Assembly (NCBI RefSeq): GCF_004322775.1
Contig: NZ_CP036403.1
Span: forward strand, 1,860,001-1,924,000
From: Ornithinimicrobium sufpigmenti
GTDB lineage: Bacteria; Actinomycetota; Actinomycetes; Actinomycetales; Dermatophilaceae
DNA length: 64,000 nucleotides
Direction: 5' to 3'
Positions 25,126 through 33,735 of this stretch are shown in pieces (the first letter of the stretch is position 1; every line of letters starts with the position of its first letter). The notes below the pieces were generated by a model. It was not told the DNA's origin. It worked only from the letters and a program-made list of their open reading frames with translations, and searched no databases. Both the position numbers and the translations under genes were made by a program.

Positions 25126-26388
25126 ATGACGCCTAGCTCAGCATCCAGACCGGCCGTGACCGCCACCGGGGAGTCGTTGCAGGCCCACGGGCCCGACGCC
25201 ACCACGTTCCGAAACGTCATGGGTCGGTACCCGACGGGTGTCACTCTCGTGGCCGGCCTCGACGAGCAGGGGGAACCACTGGGCATGGTCGTCGGAACGC
25301 TCACGTCCGTCTCCCTCGACCCGCCCCTGGTCGCGTTCCTTCCCTCCAAGACGTCGTCCAGCTGGGCCAAGATGAGGCATCTGCGACGCGTGTGCATCAA
25401 TGTGCTGGCCGCCGATCAGGAGGCGTTGTGCCGGACCTTTGCCTCCAAGGCGGTGGAGGATAAGTGGGCCGGGGTCGCGTGGCACCCTGCGCCATCCGGC
25501 GCGCCCGTCATCGAGGGCTCGGTCGCTTGGATCGACTGCGAGATCGAGGAGGTCCTCGAGCGGGGTGACCACTACATCGTCCTGACCCGGGTGGAGGGTA
25601 TGGCAGCCGCCCGCTCGGTCTCGCCGCTCACCTTCGTCCGTGGGGGGTACGGACGGTTCAGCATCGACTCCCTGGTGGCGGAGGAACAGCCGGGGCTGAT
25701 GGATCAGCTCAGGATCGCCCAGCTGGCCCGTGGCCTGATGGAGCACCTGGCTCAGGAGACCGGGTACGAGAGCACCATCCAAGCCTCCGTCGGGGACGAG
25801 CTGGTCATCCTGGCTGCGGCCGGCGGTGACGACCCCGACTGGGCGGGGGAGAACCACGTCGGGATCCGACTCCCCTTCATCCCTCCCTTCGGGGGCATCT
25901 TCATGGCGTGGTCCTCCACCGAGGCCGTCCACGAGTGGATCGAGCGGCGCTGGGCTCCCTCGACGGACCAACGGGACCAGCAGGTGGCCGCACTGCAGGA
26001 CATCCGCGACGCGGGGTATGTCGTGGTCACGCCGATCGATCCGCAGGTCGACGCAGTGCTCGACAAGGTCTTCGACGGTGATGCTCCCGAACCAGAGGAG
26101 ATCCAGCAGCTGCGGGACCGTATCCAGGCCCTGGACCCGTACTACGTCACCCAGTTCAGCGACGACGAGGAGCTCACCGTCCGGTACCTGGGCGCCCCCG
26201 TCTTCGACCGGCGGGGCCGGGTCGTGGTCGTGCTGCGCCTCATCGTCGGCGAGGTGCTCTCCGGGGCCCAGACCAGGCCGCTCGTACGGCGGCTCGTCGA
26301 ATCGGCCGACGCCATCACCGCCCTGATCGGGGGCGTGCGGCCGGAGACAGACCAGGACGTCGCCGAGCTGAAGGGAGACGGTCAGTGA
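25126..26388 (+). CDS. Flavin reductase domain fused to an IclR-like effector domain
   Basis: A 420-residue two-part protein. Residues ~20-180 form a flavin-reductase-like FMN-binding split barrel (F-R-N-V-M-G-R-Y-P-T-G-V-T-L-V, S-L-D-P-P-L-V, F-A-S-K). Such domains supply FMNH2 to two-component monooxygenases. Residues ~190-410 resemble the ligand-binding GAF-like domain of IclR regulators (G-Y-E-S-T-I-Q-A-S-V-G-D-E-L-V-I-L), but no helix-turn-helix is present. Reductase output may therefore be gated by a ligand (inference). The ATG at 25126 follows GAGAG. It starts a four-gene operon and is the likely partner of the luciferase-like enzymes downstream. A GTGA overlap joins it to the next gene. 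Confidence 0.82.
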   Translation: MTPSSASRPAVTATGESLQAHGPDATTFRNVMGRYPTGVTLVAGLDEQGEPLGMVVGTLTSVSLDPPLVAFLPSKTSSSWAKMRHLRRVCINVLAADQEALCRTFASKAVEDKWAGVAWHPAPSGAPVIEGSVAWIDCEIEEVLERGDHYIVLTRVEGMAAARSVSPLTFVRGGYGRFSIDSLVAEEQPGLMDQLRIAQLARGLMEHLAQETGYESTIQASVGDELVILAAAGGDDPDWAGENHVGIRLPFIPPFGGIFMAWSSTEAVHEWIERRWAPSTDQRDQQVAALQDIRDAGYVVVTPIDPQVDAVLDKVFDGDAPEPEEIQQLRDRIQALDPYYVTQFSDDEELTVRYLGAPVFDRRGRVVVVLRLIVGEVLSGAQTRPLVRRLVESADAITALIGGVRPETDQDVAELKGDGQ

Positions 26389-27374
26389 CCGACAACAAGA
26401 ACCGGATCGTCGTCCAGCACGCGCTGGGGGAGCCAGCCCACGCACTCAGGGTCGACCGTGAGGATGTCCCCGAGCCCGGGCCGGGGGAGGTCCTGGTCGA
26501 ACTGGTGATGGCGCCCATCAACCCGGCCGAGCTGCTCATGCTTCGGGGGCAGTACGGCTACCGGGACACGGTGCCACCCGTGCCCCGCAGGACCGGTGTC
26601 GAAGGTGTTGGTCGGGTCGTCGCCGGCGCCAGCGACGCGATACCGGAGGGCACCTCGGTGCTCCTGAGCGGGCTGCCTCCGGTGATGGCCGACTACCGCG
26701 TGGCGCCCGCCGACCGTCTGGTGCCCCTACCACCCGGAGCCGTGGCCGAGCAGGTGGCTGTCAGTTTCATCAACCTGCAGTGCGTGCTGCTCAACCTCCG
26801 TCACCCGTCGTTGCGGGCCGGCGGCTGGCTGATCCAGAACGCCGCCAACTCGGCCTACGGACGGGCCGTGGACAAGGTCGCCCACCGTCAGGGCTACCGG
26901 GTCATCAACGTGGTGCGTTCTCGCCAGGCAGCGGCCGAGATCGCCGACGCCAGCGGACCGGTCCTGCTCGGGGGACCGGATCTGCGCCAGCAGGTCCTGG
27001 AGGTGACCGGTGGCGTCGAGCCCACCCTGGCCCTGGACGCGGTGGGGGGCGAGAGCACCGGACACCTGGCAGACACCCTCGCCGCCGGATCTACGGTGCT
27101 GACCTACGGGTTGCTGTCCGGGCAGCCCTGCTCGGTCGACACCAGGCTTGTCGTCTTCCGGGGGATCACCCTCACCGGCTTCTGGCTCCCCAAGGCGCGT
27201 GCGGAGACTTCACCGGACCTGCTCTCACAGATCTCCCGGGAGGCACTGGAGCTCGCGGCGCAGGGGGTGGCCGCTGTGCCCGTCGCCGCGCAGTACGGAC
27301 TGGACGAGGCGGTGCGGGCGTTCGAGCACGCCGACCGGTCGGGGCGCAACGGGAAGATCGTCGTCGTCCGATGA
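26385..27374 (+). CDS. Zinc-independent MDR oxidoreductase (quinone/enoyl reductase type)
   Basis: A 329-residue medium-chain dehydrogenase/reductase. It has the N-terminal GroES-like fold (P-G-P-G-E-V-L-V-E-L, then A-P-I-N-P-A-E) and the nucleotide-binding domain with N-A-A-N-S-A-Y-G-R-A, which resembles the trans-2-enoyl-CoA/ACP reductase (ETR) subgroup. The structural and catalytic zinc cysteines of alcohol dehydrogenases are absent. It would reduce an activated double bond with NAD(P)H. The GTG start overlaps the flavin-reductase stop (GTGA), with AAGGGAG upstream. It probably acts after the oxidative step on an unsaturated intermediate. Confidence 0.87.
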   Translation: MTDNKNRIVVQHALGEPAHALRVDREDVPEPGPGEVLVELVMAPINPAELLMLRGQYGYRDTVPPVPRRTGVEGVGRVVAGASDAIPEGTSVLLSGLPPVMADYRVAPADRLVPLPPGAVAEQVAVSFINLQCVLLNLRHPSLRAGGWLIQNAANSAYGRAVDKVAHRQGYRVINVVRSRQAAAEIADASGPVLLGGPDLRQQVLEVTGGVEPTLALDAVGGESTGHLADTLAAGSTVLTYGLLSGQPCSVDTRLVVFRGITLTGFWLPKARAETSPDLLSQISREALELAAQGVAAVPVAAQYGLDEAVRAFEHADRSGRNGKIVVVR

Positions 27375-27402
27375 GGGGCGACCAACCGAAGGGATGTATG
27401 AC

Positions 27403-28143
27403 GTGACACAACTCAGTGCGCTGGTGACCGGGGCGACCCGGGGCATCGGGCGTGGGATCGCGGACCACCTGGCCGGGGCGGGCTACGCCCTCACGATCGC
27501 GGCCCGTCGTGCGGATGCCTTGGCGGCTGCCGCCGACGAGCTGCGGGACCTGGGCGCACCGCGCGTGGAGACGGTCGCGGCCGACATGGCCGACGCGGAC
27601 GCCGTGGAGACGGTCCTGGCCAGGCACCGCGAGGCGTACGGGTCCCTGAACGCACTCGTCCTCGCCGCCGGAGTCGGGTCGGCGGCCCCGCTGGAGGGCT
27701 ACCCCATGCGGCGGTACGACAAGCAGCTCGCGGTCAACGCACGGTCGGCGTTCCAGCTGGTCACCGGCGGCATGGACCTCCTTCGCGCCGGCGCCCAGAG
27801 CGAGCCGGAGCGGGCATCACGCATCCTCGCGCTCAGCTCGGTGGAGGGCCTCTACCCCGAGGAGGGACTGGCTGCGTACGGGGCGAGCAAGGCGGCGCTC
27901 ATCGCCCTCATGCAGTCGGTGAACGTCGAGGTCGGCCAGCACGGCGTGACGGGCACCGCGATCTCCCCGGCCTACGTCGACACCGAGATGTCGGACTGGG
28001 TCGCCGACCGCGTCCCCAAGGAGTCGATGATCCGGGTGGCGGACGTGGTCGCCGTGGTCAGCATGGTCCTGGCGGCCTCCCGCACCGCGAGCTTCCCGCA
28101 CATCGTCATCAACCGCACGGGCGCGAGCCCGTACCAGGCCTGA
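27403..28143 (+). CDS. Short-chain dehydrogenase/reductase
   Basis: A 246-residue SDR: cofactor loop T-G-A-T-R-G-I-G near the N-terminus, then A-A-G-V in place of the usual N-N-A-G. The active site is S-S-V-E with Y-G-A-S-K (Tyr and Lys three apart). It oxidises or reduces a hydroxyl/carbonyl in the pathway. The GTG at 27403 has GAAGGG 9 nt upstream and is preferred. An ATG at 27394 in the same frame touches that GAAGGG, leaving no spacing. It lies 28 bp after the MDR gene and 10 bp before the CoA-transferase gene. Confidence 0.87.
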   Translation: MTQLSALVTGATRGIGRGIADHLAGAGYALTIAARRADALAAAADELRDLGAPRVETVAADMADADAVETVLARHREAYGSLNALVLAAGVGSAAPLEGYPMRRYDKQLAVNARSAFQLVTGGMDLLRAGAQSEPERASRILALSSVEGLYPEEGLAAYGASKAALIALMQSVNVEVGQHGVTGTAISPAYVDTEMSDWVADRVPKESMIRVADVVAVVSMVLAASRTASFPHIVINRTGASPYQA

Positions 28144-28153
28144 AGGAGAAAAC

Positions 28154-29632
28154 GTGGACAAGGTGTACAACAGCGCGGCAGAGGCGGTCGCCGACATCCC
28201 GGACGGAGCACGGCTCTCGGTCGGCGGGTTCGGTCTGTGCGGCATCCCCAGTGTGCTGATCGGGGCTCTCCTGGACGCCGGAACAGCCGACCTGGAGGCA
28301 GTGTCCAACAATGCCGGCGTCGACGACTGGGGGCTAGGTCTGCTGCTGCGGGAAGGACGCATCCGGCGGATGGTGGCCTCCTACGTGGGGGAGAACAAGA
28401 CCTTCGAGCGGCAGTTCCTGCAGGGCGAGCTCGAGGTCGAGCTGATCCCGCAGGGCACCCTGGCCGAGAAGATGCGGGCGGGCGGTGCAGGTCTGGCGGC
28501 CTTCTTCACCCCCACCGGCCGCGGTTCCTGGGTCAGCGAAGGTGGTCTGCCATGGCGGTACGGCCAGGGAGGCCAGGTGCTCAAGGAGTCCCCGCCGAAG
28601 GAGACCCGCGTGTTCACCTTCCGCGGCGAGGAGACCGAGTTCGTCATGGAGGAGTCCATCACGACCGACTTCGGGCTGGTGCGGGCCTGGAAGGGCGACC
28701 GGCACGGCAACCTGGTCTTCCGCCAGAGCGCCGGCAACTTCAACGCCCCGGCAGCCATGTGCGCGCAGGTCGTGGTGGCCGAGGTCGAGGAGCTGGTGGA
28801 GGCCGGTGAGATCCCGCCGTCGGAGGTCCACCTGCCCGGCATCTACGTGCACCGGGTCGTCCCGCTGACACCCGAGCAGGCGGCCGACAAGCGTATCGAG
28901 GTGCGCGCCGTCCGGTCCGCCGCGGACTCTGCCGAGGTTCCTGCTGCACCCCCACGGGAGGAGGGCCGCCTCGGGCTGACGCGCGAGGAGATGGCCGCCA
29001 GGGCAGCCCAGGAGCTCAGCGACGGTGACTACGTCAACCTGGGCATCGGCCTGCCCACCCTGGTGCCCAGTCACGTGCCGGACGACGTGGAGATCGTGCT
29101 GCACTCCGAGAACGGGGTGCTCGGCACCGGGCGCTACCCCACCGAGGACGAGGTCGACGCCGACCTCGTCAACGCCGGCAAGGCGACCGTCACCCTGCGT
29201 GCCGGTGCGAGCCTGTTCGACTCGGCGACGAGCTTCGCGATGATCCGCGGCGGCAAGATCGACGCGGCGATCCTGGGGGGTATGCAGGTCAACGCCTGCG
29301 GTGACCTGGCCAACTGGATCATCCCTGGCAAGATGGTCAAGGGGATGGGCGGCGGTATGGACCTGGTGCAGGGTGCCAAGAAGGTCGTCGTCCTCATGGA
29401 CCACGTCGCCAAGGACGGTTCCCCCAAGGTCGTGGACGAGATCAGCCTGCCGCTGACCGGCAAGGGCGTCGTCGACCGGATCATCACCAACCTGGCCGTC
29501 TTCGACGTCACCGAGGACGGTCTGGAGCTGGTCGAGCTGGCGCCAGGGGTGAGCCAGGCGGACGTGGCAGCGGCGACGACCGCTCCATACCGGGTCAGCG
29601 ACGACCTGCAGGAGATCCAGACCGACGCCTGA
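28154..29632 (+). CDS. 3-oxoacid CoA-transferase, fused alpha and beta subunits
   Basis: A 492-residue SCOT-type enzyme with both subunits in one chain. The A part (~1-235) begins with G-G-F-G-L-C-G-I-P. The B part (~270-492) has N-L-G-I-G-L-P-T and the catalytic glutamate in S-E-N-G-V-L-G. A short Ala/Pro/Glu linker joins them. It would move CoA from succinyl-CoA or another acyl-CoA onto a 3-oxo or related acid, feeding ring-opened products to thiolysis. The GTG start has GGAG 5 nt upstream. It is the last gene of the flavin-reductase operon and is followed by a strong hairpin. Confidence 0.92.
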   Translation: MDKVYNSAAEAVADIPDGARLSVGGFGLCGIPSVLIGALLDAGTADLEAVSNNAGVDDWGLGLLLREGRIRRMVASYVGENKTFERQFLQGELEVELIPQGTLAEKMRAGGAGLAAFFTPTGRGSWVSEGGLPWRYGQGGQVLKESPPKETRVFTFRGEETEFVMEESITTDFGLVRAWKGDRHGNLVFRQSAGNFNAPAAMCAQVVVAEVEELVEAGEIPPSEVHLPGIYVHRVVPLTPEQAADKRIEVRAVRSAADSAEVPAAPPREEGRLGLTREEMAARAAQELSDGDYVNLGIGLPTLVPSHVPDDVEIVLHSENGVLGTGRYPTEDEVDADLVNAGKATVTLRAGASLFDSATSFAMIRGGKIDAAILGGMQVNACGDLANWIIPGKMVKGMGGGMDLVQGAKKVVVLMDHVAKDGSPKVVDEISLPLTGKGVVDRIITNLAVFDVTEDGLELVELAPGVSQADVAAATTAPYRVSDDLQEIQTDA

Positions 29633-29663
29633 GACAACGGCGAGGTCCCGCACGACGGCACCA

Positions 29664-29698
29664 GCGTGGGCCGCACCCTCCGAGGGTGCGGCCCACGC
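29664..29698 (+). terminator. Perfect 17-bp inverted repeat, probable terminator
   Basis: The 17-nt arms 29664-29680 and 29682-29698 are exact reverse complements around one central base (practical loop of 3-5 nt). It lies 32 bp after the CoA-transferase stop and 43 bp before the end of a convergent gene, so it could serve both directions. No long T-run follows. Confidence 0.7.
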
Positions 29699-29740
29699 TC
29701 GTGCTCGAGGTCGACGGACGGACTCGGTGACCCCCGGACC

Positions 29741-30037
29741 TCAGTCGGTCACGACGTGGGCGCGCACCCAGGTGCGCTCCTCGTCCGTCCAGCCCTTCCC
29801 GAAGGCGTAGTCGACCATGGCGTCGAGCTTGCTCAACCACGCATCGTCCGGCGCCTGCGCACGCAACCAGGCGGTGGACACCTGGACGTGGTCCTCGACC
29901 AGCCGGCCTGCGCCCTGCTCCTGCAGGGCCGCGGCGAAGGGCTCCGGAGGAACGTCCGAGGGGCGCACCACGTGAAAGCTGTCGAAGGTCCGGGCGTCGG
30001 CCAGGACGACCTGGCCGCGGTCGAGCTCAAGATGCAT
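29741..30037 (-). CDS. Small conserved-looking protein of unknown function
   Basis: A 98-residue acidic, soluble protein. I do not recognise a family. It begins M-H-L-E-L-D-R-G-Q-V-V-L-A-D and has a C-terminal helical stretch with several Trp residues (D-A-W-L, G-W-T, T-W-V). The coding case rests on a good start (GGAG 5 nt before the ATG), a third-position GC bias like its neighbours, and its being the only sensible frame between a terminator and a divergent gene. Confidence 0.6.
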   Translation of the reverse strand: MHLELDRGQVVLADARTFDSFHVVRPSDVPPEPFAAALQEQGAGRLVEDHVQVSTAWLRAQAPDDAWLSKLDAMVDYAFGKGWTDEERTWVRAHVVTD

Positions 30038-30191
30038 GGAGGCTCCTCACGGGGGTATGCCGGATGTCGGGCCGCGGTCCGGGCCCGACGACAGGTGGGT
30101 CCCATCCTGCCCGGAACACGACTGGTAGAGCGCACACACCTCGACGGGACATCGTGTGTCCGCCGCCATTCCGGGGGCTGCGCCGGTTCCC

Positions 30192-30197
30192 TAGCCT
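30192..30197 (+). promoter_or_regulatory. -10 element of a probable leaderless promoter
   Basis: TAGCCT ends 6 nt before the ATG at 30204, with no Shine-Dalgarno sequence. Transcription probably begins at the start codon. Confidence 0.45.
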
Positions 30198-30203
30198 CCG
30201 ATC

Positions 30204-30506
30204 ATGACGACAACCTACGCAGTCCACTACACCTACGGCATCGACAGCGCAGACGCGCGGCTCGAGCACCGCGACGCGCACGTGCAGTTCCTCCTCGGGC
30301 TGCAGGAGCAGGAGGCCCTCCTGCTGTGCGGCGCCTACTCCGACGACCAGCACCCCGGAGCGTTGCTCGTGGTCGCGGCCGAGAGCGCCGATCAGGCGCG
30401 GAGCACCGTCGAGCAGGACCCCTACCACCAGCGCGGCCTGATCGACGACATCGCCGTCCGCGAGTGGGTGAGCCGGCTGGGCTCCCGGTCGGAGGCACTG
30501 CAGTGA
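30204..30506 (+). CDS. YciI-like family protein
   Basis: A 100-residue single-domain protein with the ferredoxin-like YCII fold. It shows the early H-Y-T-Y-G and R-x2-H-R-x2-H segment, a G-A-Y-S-D-D turn, and a D-P-Y-H-Q-R-G-L segment that matches the conserved D-P of the family. YciI-like proteins are small putative enzymes, some dechlorinating or lactone-processing. The exact reaction is unknown. A GTGA overlap couples it to the zinc dehydrogenase gene downstream, suggesting work on the same intermediate. Confidence 0.82.
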   Translation: MTTTYAVHYTYGIDSADARLEHRDAHVQFLLGLQEQEALLLCGAYSDDQHPGALLVVAAESADQARSTVEQDPYHQRGLIDDIAVREWVSRLGSRSEALQ

Positions 30507-31573
30507 CCTCCACGCAGGCAACCGTCGGCGTCGCGGACCAGCAGATCGACGCCGCTGTCTGGATGGAGGTCGGCCGCATCGACCTGGTGCCGGTCACGCC
30601 GCCCGCGGTCGGGCCCCGCGACGTCGAGATCGAGGTGGGGGCCTGCGGCATCTGCGGCTCCGACGTGCACCGCTTCCTGGAGGGCCAGTGGTCCACACCC
30701 GGCCAGCGGCTCGGTCACGAGTTCGCCGGGACGGTGACCGCACTCGGTCAGGAGGTCGAGGGACTCTCGGTGGGTGACCGGGTCGCGGTGAACCCTGCCG
30801 TCCCCTGCCTCGAGTGCGACCGCTGCCGCGAAGGGCGGACGAACCTCTGCTCCGGACTGCGTGGTGCCGAGGGCGGCCTCGCCCAGCGCGTGCGAGTCCC
30901 GGACGCGCAGCTGGGCCGACAGATCTTCCTCATGCCTGACTCGATGACGATGGAGGAGGGTGCCTTCCTCGAGCCCCTCTCGGTCGCCGTGCGTGCCGTC
31001 CGCAGGGAGCAGCTGCCTCCGGGCGAGCCGGTCCTGGTCGCGGGCCTGGGCACGATCGGACAGTGTGTGGTGAGGGTCCTGCTGGACGCTGGTGTGGAGA
31101 CCGTCATCGGCGTCGACACCTCACCCGTGCGGCGTCGTGCGGCGGAGGAGGCGGGCGCGCTGGTCCTGGCGCCCGACGAGGTCCGGCCCGTGGTGCTGGA
31201 ACGGTGGGGTCAGACCGTCTCCCCCTATCAGACGTCCGGGGCGCTGGGCGGCGTCTTCGAATGCTCGGGCGCCCCGTCGGCGCTGGCCCAGGCCCTCGAA
31301 CTGGTGCGCGCGGGTGGGTTTGTCTCCCTCGCGGGTCTGTTCGCGACGCCCCCGGCGGTCGACGTCAACGCCGTCGTGCAGAAGGAGCTGCTCCTGCGCG
31401 GAGCCTTCGCCTACACGATGGACGACGTGCAGGAGGCCTTCGCCCTCGCCAGCTCCGGGCGTCTCGGGCTGGCGGAGCTGGTCTCGGACAGGTTTCCCTT
31501 GGCCCGGGTGCAGGAGGCGTTCCAGCGGCAGGCAGACACCCATTCCACGATCAAGGTCGTGGTCCACCCCTAG
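30503..31573 (+). CDS. Zinc-binding alcohol dehydrogenase (sorbitol/threonine dehydrogenase-like)
   Basis: A 356-residue MDR with catalytic zinc ligands in C-G-I-C-G-S-D-V-H and G-H-E-F-A-G. The structural zinc lobe is C-x2-C-x2-C-x7-C (C-L-E-C-D-R-C...N-L-C). The NAD-binding G-L-G-T-I-G-Q is followed by an acidic V-D-T, which favours NAD+ over NADP+. It would oxidise a secondary alcohol. The GTG at 30503 overlaps the YciI-like gene's stop and has GGAGG upstream. A promoter region of 131 bp separates it from the luciferase-like gene. Confidence 0.92.
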   Translation: MTSTQATVGVADQQIDAAVWMEVGRIDLVPVTPPAVGPRDVEIEVGACGICGSDVHRFLEGQWSTPGQRLGHEFAGTVTALGQEVEGLSVGDRVAVNPAVPCLECDRCREGRTNLCSGLRGAEGGLAQRVRVPDAQLGRQIFLMPDSMTMEEGAFLEPLSVAVRAVRREQLPPGEPVLVAGLGTIGQCVVRVLLDAGVETVIGVDTSPVRRRAAEEAGALVLAPDEVRPVVLERWGQTVSPYQTSGALGGVFECSGAPSALAQALELVRAGGFVSLAGLFATPPAVDVNAVVQKELLLRGAFAYTMDDVQEAFALASSGRLGLAELVSDRFPLARVQEAFQRQADTHSTIKVVVHP

Positions 31574-31583
31574 CGTGAGCGCG

Positions 31584-31597
31584 TGTGTGCATGCACA
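31584..31597. promoter_or_regulatory. TGTG-N6-CACA palindrome
   Basis: The 14-bp TGTGTGCATGCACA has a 12-bp perfect palindromic core (TGTGCATGCACA). It lies about 30 bp upstream of the promoter box for the luciferase-like gene. The half-sites match the palindrome at 25006-25019 and recall CRP/GlxR-type half-sites. The binding protein is unknown. Confidence 0.4.
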
Positions 31598-31612
31598 GCC
31601 ATTAGCGGCTTC

Positions 31613-31658
31613 TGGTGTGCGCACGCCCGTTGAACGCCGACGATGATCCAGCGACGCT
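31613..31658 (+). promoter_or_regulatory. Promoter for the luciferase-like/hydrolase operon with the shared box
   Basis: Box TGGTGTGC (31613-31620), 9 bp, -35 TTGAAC (31630-31635), 17 bp, -10 GACGCT (31653-31658). Spacing is identical to that at 43153-43198, 47192-47237, 48991-49036 and 51665-51710. Confidence 0.5.
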
Positions 31659-31704
31659 GGGACCGAGGTCGGCGAGCGACCTGTTAGTTCAGAGAGGAAC
31701 TACT

Positions 31705-32961
31705 GTGAAATTCCACTGGTTCGCCGAGGTCACCTACGAGGACCTCCCTAAGGACTGGCCGCCGCCCGGGAAGGGCGGGTGGATGGACAGCGACATCGCG
31801 CTGATGGATCCGCGGCGCATGGGCGAGAACTACCGATCCTTCATCCGGCTGATGCAGCAGGCGGACCGTCTGGGCTTCGACGGGCTGGCGGTCAACGAGC
31901 ACCACCAGACCCCGTTCGCGGTGACACCGTCGCCGAACCTGCTGGCCGCCAGCCTGGCCAGCTCGACGGAGAACGCGGCCATCCTGGTCATCGGCGACTC
32001 CCTGGCACTGTACAACCCGCCGACCCGGGTGGCCGAGGAGCTGGCCTACCTGGACTGCCTGTCCGACGGTCGCGTCATCGCCGGCATGGTGTTCGGCACC
32101 CCGATGGACTCCACCTTCGCCTACGGCACCCCGCCCTCGGAGGTGCGCGAGCGTTTCCATGAGGCCCGGGAGCTCATCCTGCGCTCGTGGAAGGAGCCCA
32201 AGCCGTTCGCGCACAACGGCAAGTACAACAAGCTGCGCTACGTCAACGTGTGGCCGCGGCCCGTCCAGGAGACGCCGCCGGTCTGGGTGCCCGGGTCGAG
32301 CAGCATCGAGACGTGGGAGCTGGTGACCGAACAGAACTACTGCTACGGCCACCTGTCCTTCTCCGGTCTGCAGGCTGCCCGCCCCATCGTCCAGGGCTAC
32401 TGGGACTACGTGGAGGCCAACGGCGGCGACATGAACCCGCACCGGATGGCGTTCACCCAGCTGATCTGCGTGGCCGACAGCGACGCCGAGGCGGAGAAGA
32501 AGTACTACGAGGCGGTCAAGTCGTTCAACCGGATCCGCAACCCCGAGGCGCGCTGGGCGCTCGCCCCGGGCTACAACACGGTGAAGTCGATGACCACGCA
32601 GATGAAGCGTGACGGCACGGCCGGGATGGACCCGGAGGACGCGCGTCGTGCGGTCAGCGGCGAGATGAGCTTCTGGGAGTACGACGAGAAGGGCTTCATC
32701 ATCGCGGGCACCCCGGACCGCGTCGCCCAGCGCGTGCGTGAGCTGGCCACCGAGCTGCGCATCGGCCAGCTCATCACCAGCCTCCACATGGGCAACCTCA
32801 ACGAGGAGACGGCGGCGGAGAACACTCACCTCTTCGGCACCAAGGTCGCACCCCAGCTGCGCGACCTGTGGAGCGAGTACGACGATCACTGGACCCCGAA
32901 GGCCAGCCAGGAGCGGGTCGCCGCTGTCTCGGCCGGCCTCGGCGCGACGCAGGGGAGCTGA
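31705..32961 (+). CDS. LLM (luciferase-like) flavin-dependent monooxygenase 1
   Basis: A 418-residue TIM-barrel enzyme of the bacterial luciferase-like family. It has the N-terminal M-K-F-H-W-F strand, N-E-H-H-Q-T near residue 70, and L-S-D-G-R-V-I-A-G-M-V-F-G with flavin-phosphate contacts. It needs reduced FMN from a separate reductase; the protein at 25126-26388 is the likely source. Members do Baeyer-Villiger oxidation, N-heterocycle cleavage or desulfonation. Which applies is not visible. The GTG start has GAGG about 7 nt upstream. The hydrolase gene follows 2 bp later. A paralogue lies at 54668-55903. Confidence 0.9.
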   Translation: MKFHWFAEVTYEDLPKDWPPPGKGGWMDSDIALMDPRRMGENYRSFIRLMQQADRLGFDGLAVNEHHQTPFAVTPSPNLLAASLASSTENAAILVIGDSLALYNPPTRVAEELAYLDCLSDGRVIAGMVFGTPMDSTFAYGTPPSEVRERFHEARELILRSWKEPKPFAHNGKYNKLRYVNVWPRPVQETPPVWVPGSSSIETWELVTEQNYCYGHLSFSGLQAARPIVQGYWDYVEANGGDMNPHRMAFTQLICVADSDAEAEKKYYEAVKSFNRIRNPEARWALAPGYNTVKSMTTQMKRDGTAGMDPEDARRAVSGEMSFWEYDEKGFIIAGTPDRVAQRVRELATELRIGQLITSLHMGNLNEETAAENTHLFGTKVAPQLRDLWSEYDDHWTPKASQERVAAVSAGLGATQGS

Positions 32962-32963
32962 CG

Positions 32964-33734
32964 ATGACGATGCAGAAGCAGCAGGCCGGTCCGTTCGAGG
33001 TGCGGGTCTGGCAGCAGGGAGAGGGCCCCGGGCTGCTCTACCTGCACGGCGTGGAGCGGCACGCGGGTGACGCACCCTTCCTGACCCGGCTGGCGCAGAA
33101 GCGCGATGTCCGCGCACCGGAGTTCCCGGGGTACGGGGAGTCGACGGGTTTCGAGGCCATCCACGACCTGCAGGACGTGACCCTCGCGCTGCGGGCCATG
33201 GTCGAGGACTGGGGCTGGGGCAGCGTGGACATCATCGGGCACTCCTTCGGCGGCATGCTCGCCGCCGAGCTCGCCGTGGTGGCCCCCCACCTGGTCCGCA
33301 ACCTGGTTCTGGTCGACTCCTACGGGTTGTGGTCGGACGAGGAGCCGGTGGCGGACGTCTTCGCCCTCATGCCGCCGGAGCTGGACGAGGCCAAGTGGCA
33401 CGACACCACCAACAAGGGCAGCGAGACCAACGTCGCGGCTTCGGGGCTGGAGGCCGCGATCGAGCGGACCACCAACTTCGGCTCGAGCACGAAGTTCCTG
33501 TGGCCGATCCCCGACCGGGGTCTGAGCCGGCGACTGCCCTACCTGCAGGCGCGGACGCTCATCGTCCACGGCGCCTCCGACGGCATCGTCCCCGTGTCCT
33601 ACGCCCACGCCTTCGCGGACGCCATCGACGGCGCGCAGGTGCACGTCGTCGAGCAGGCCGGGCACCTTCCCATGTTCGAGCGCGAGGACGAGTTCCTCAC
33701 GGTCGTCACCGAGTTCCTTGACCAGGAGGCATGA
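32964..33734 (+). CDS. Alpha/beta hydrolase 1
   Basis: A 256-residue serine hydrolase: oxyanion region L-H-G-V-E-R-H, nucleophile in G-H-S-F-G-G (elbow), a G-A-S-D-G-I aspartate and G-H-L-P-M histidine, the full triad in order. Such enzymes open lactones or cleave C-C bonds of ring-oxidation products. It starts 2 bp after the luciferase-like stop and is closely similar to the protein at 53868-54671 (both share an L-H-G-x-E-R-H segment). It probably acts on the monooxygenase product. Confidence 0.9.
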   Translation: MTMQKQQAGPFEVRVWQQGEGPGLLYLHGVERHAGDAPFLTRLAQKRDVRAPEFPGYGESTGFEAIHDLQDVTLALRAMVEDWGWGSVDIIGHSFGGMLAAELAVVAPHLVRNLVLVDSYGLWSDEEPVADVFALMPPELDEAKWHDTTNKGSETNVAASGLEAAIERTTNFGSSTKFLWPIPDRGLSRRLPYLQARTLIVHGASDGIVPVSYAHAFADAIDGAQVHVVEQAGHLPMFEREDEFLTVVTEFLDQEA

Positions 33735-33735
33735 C

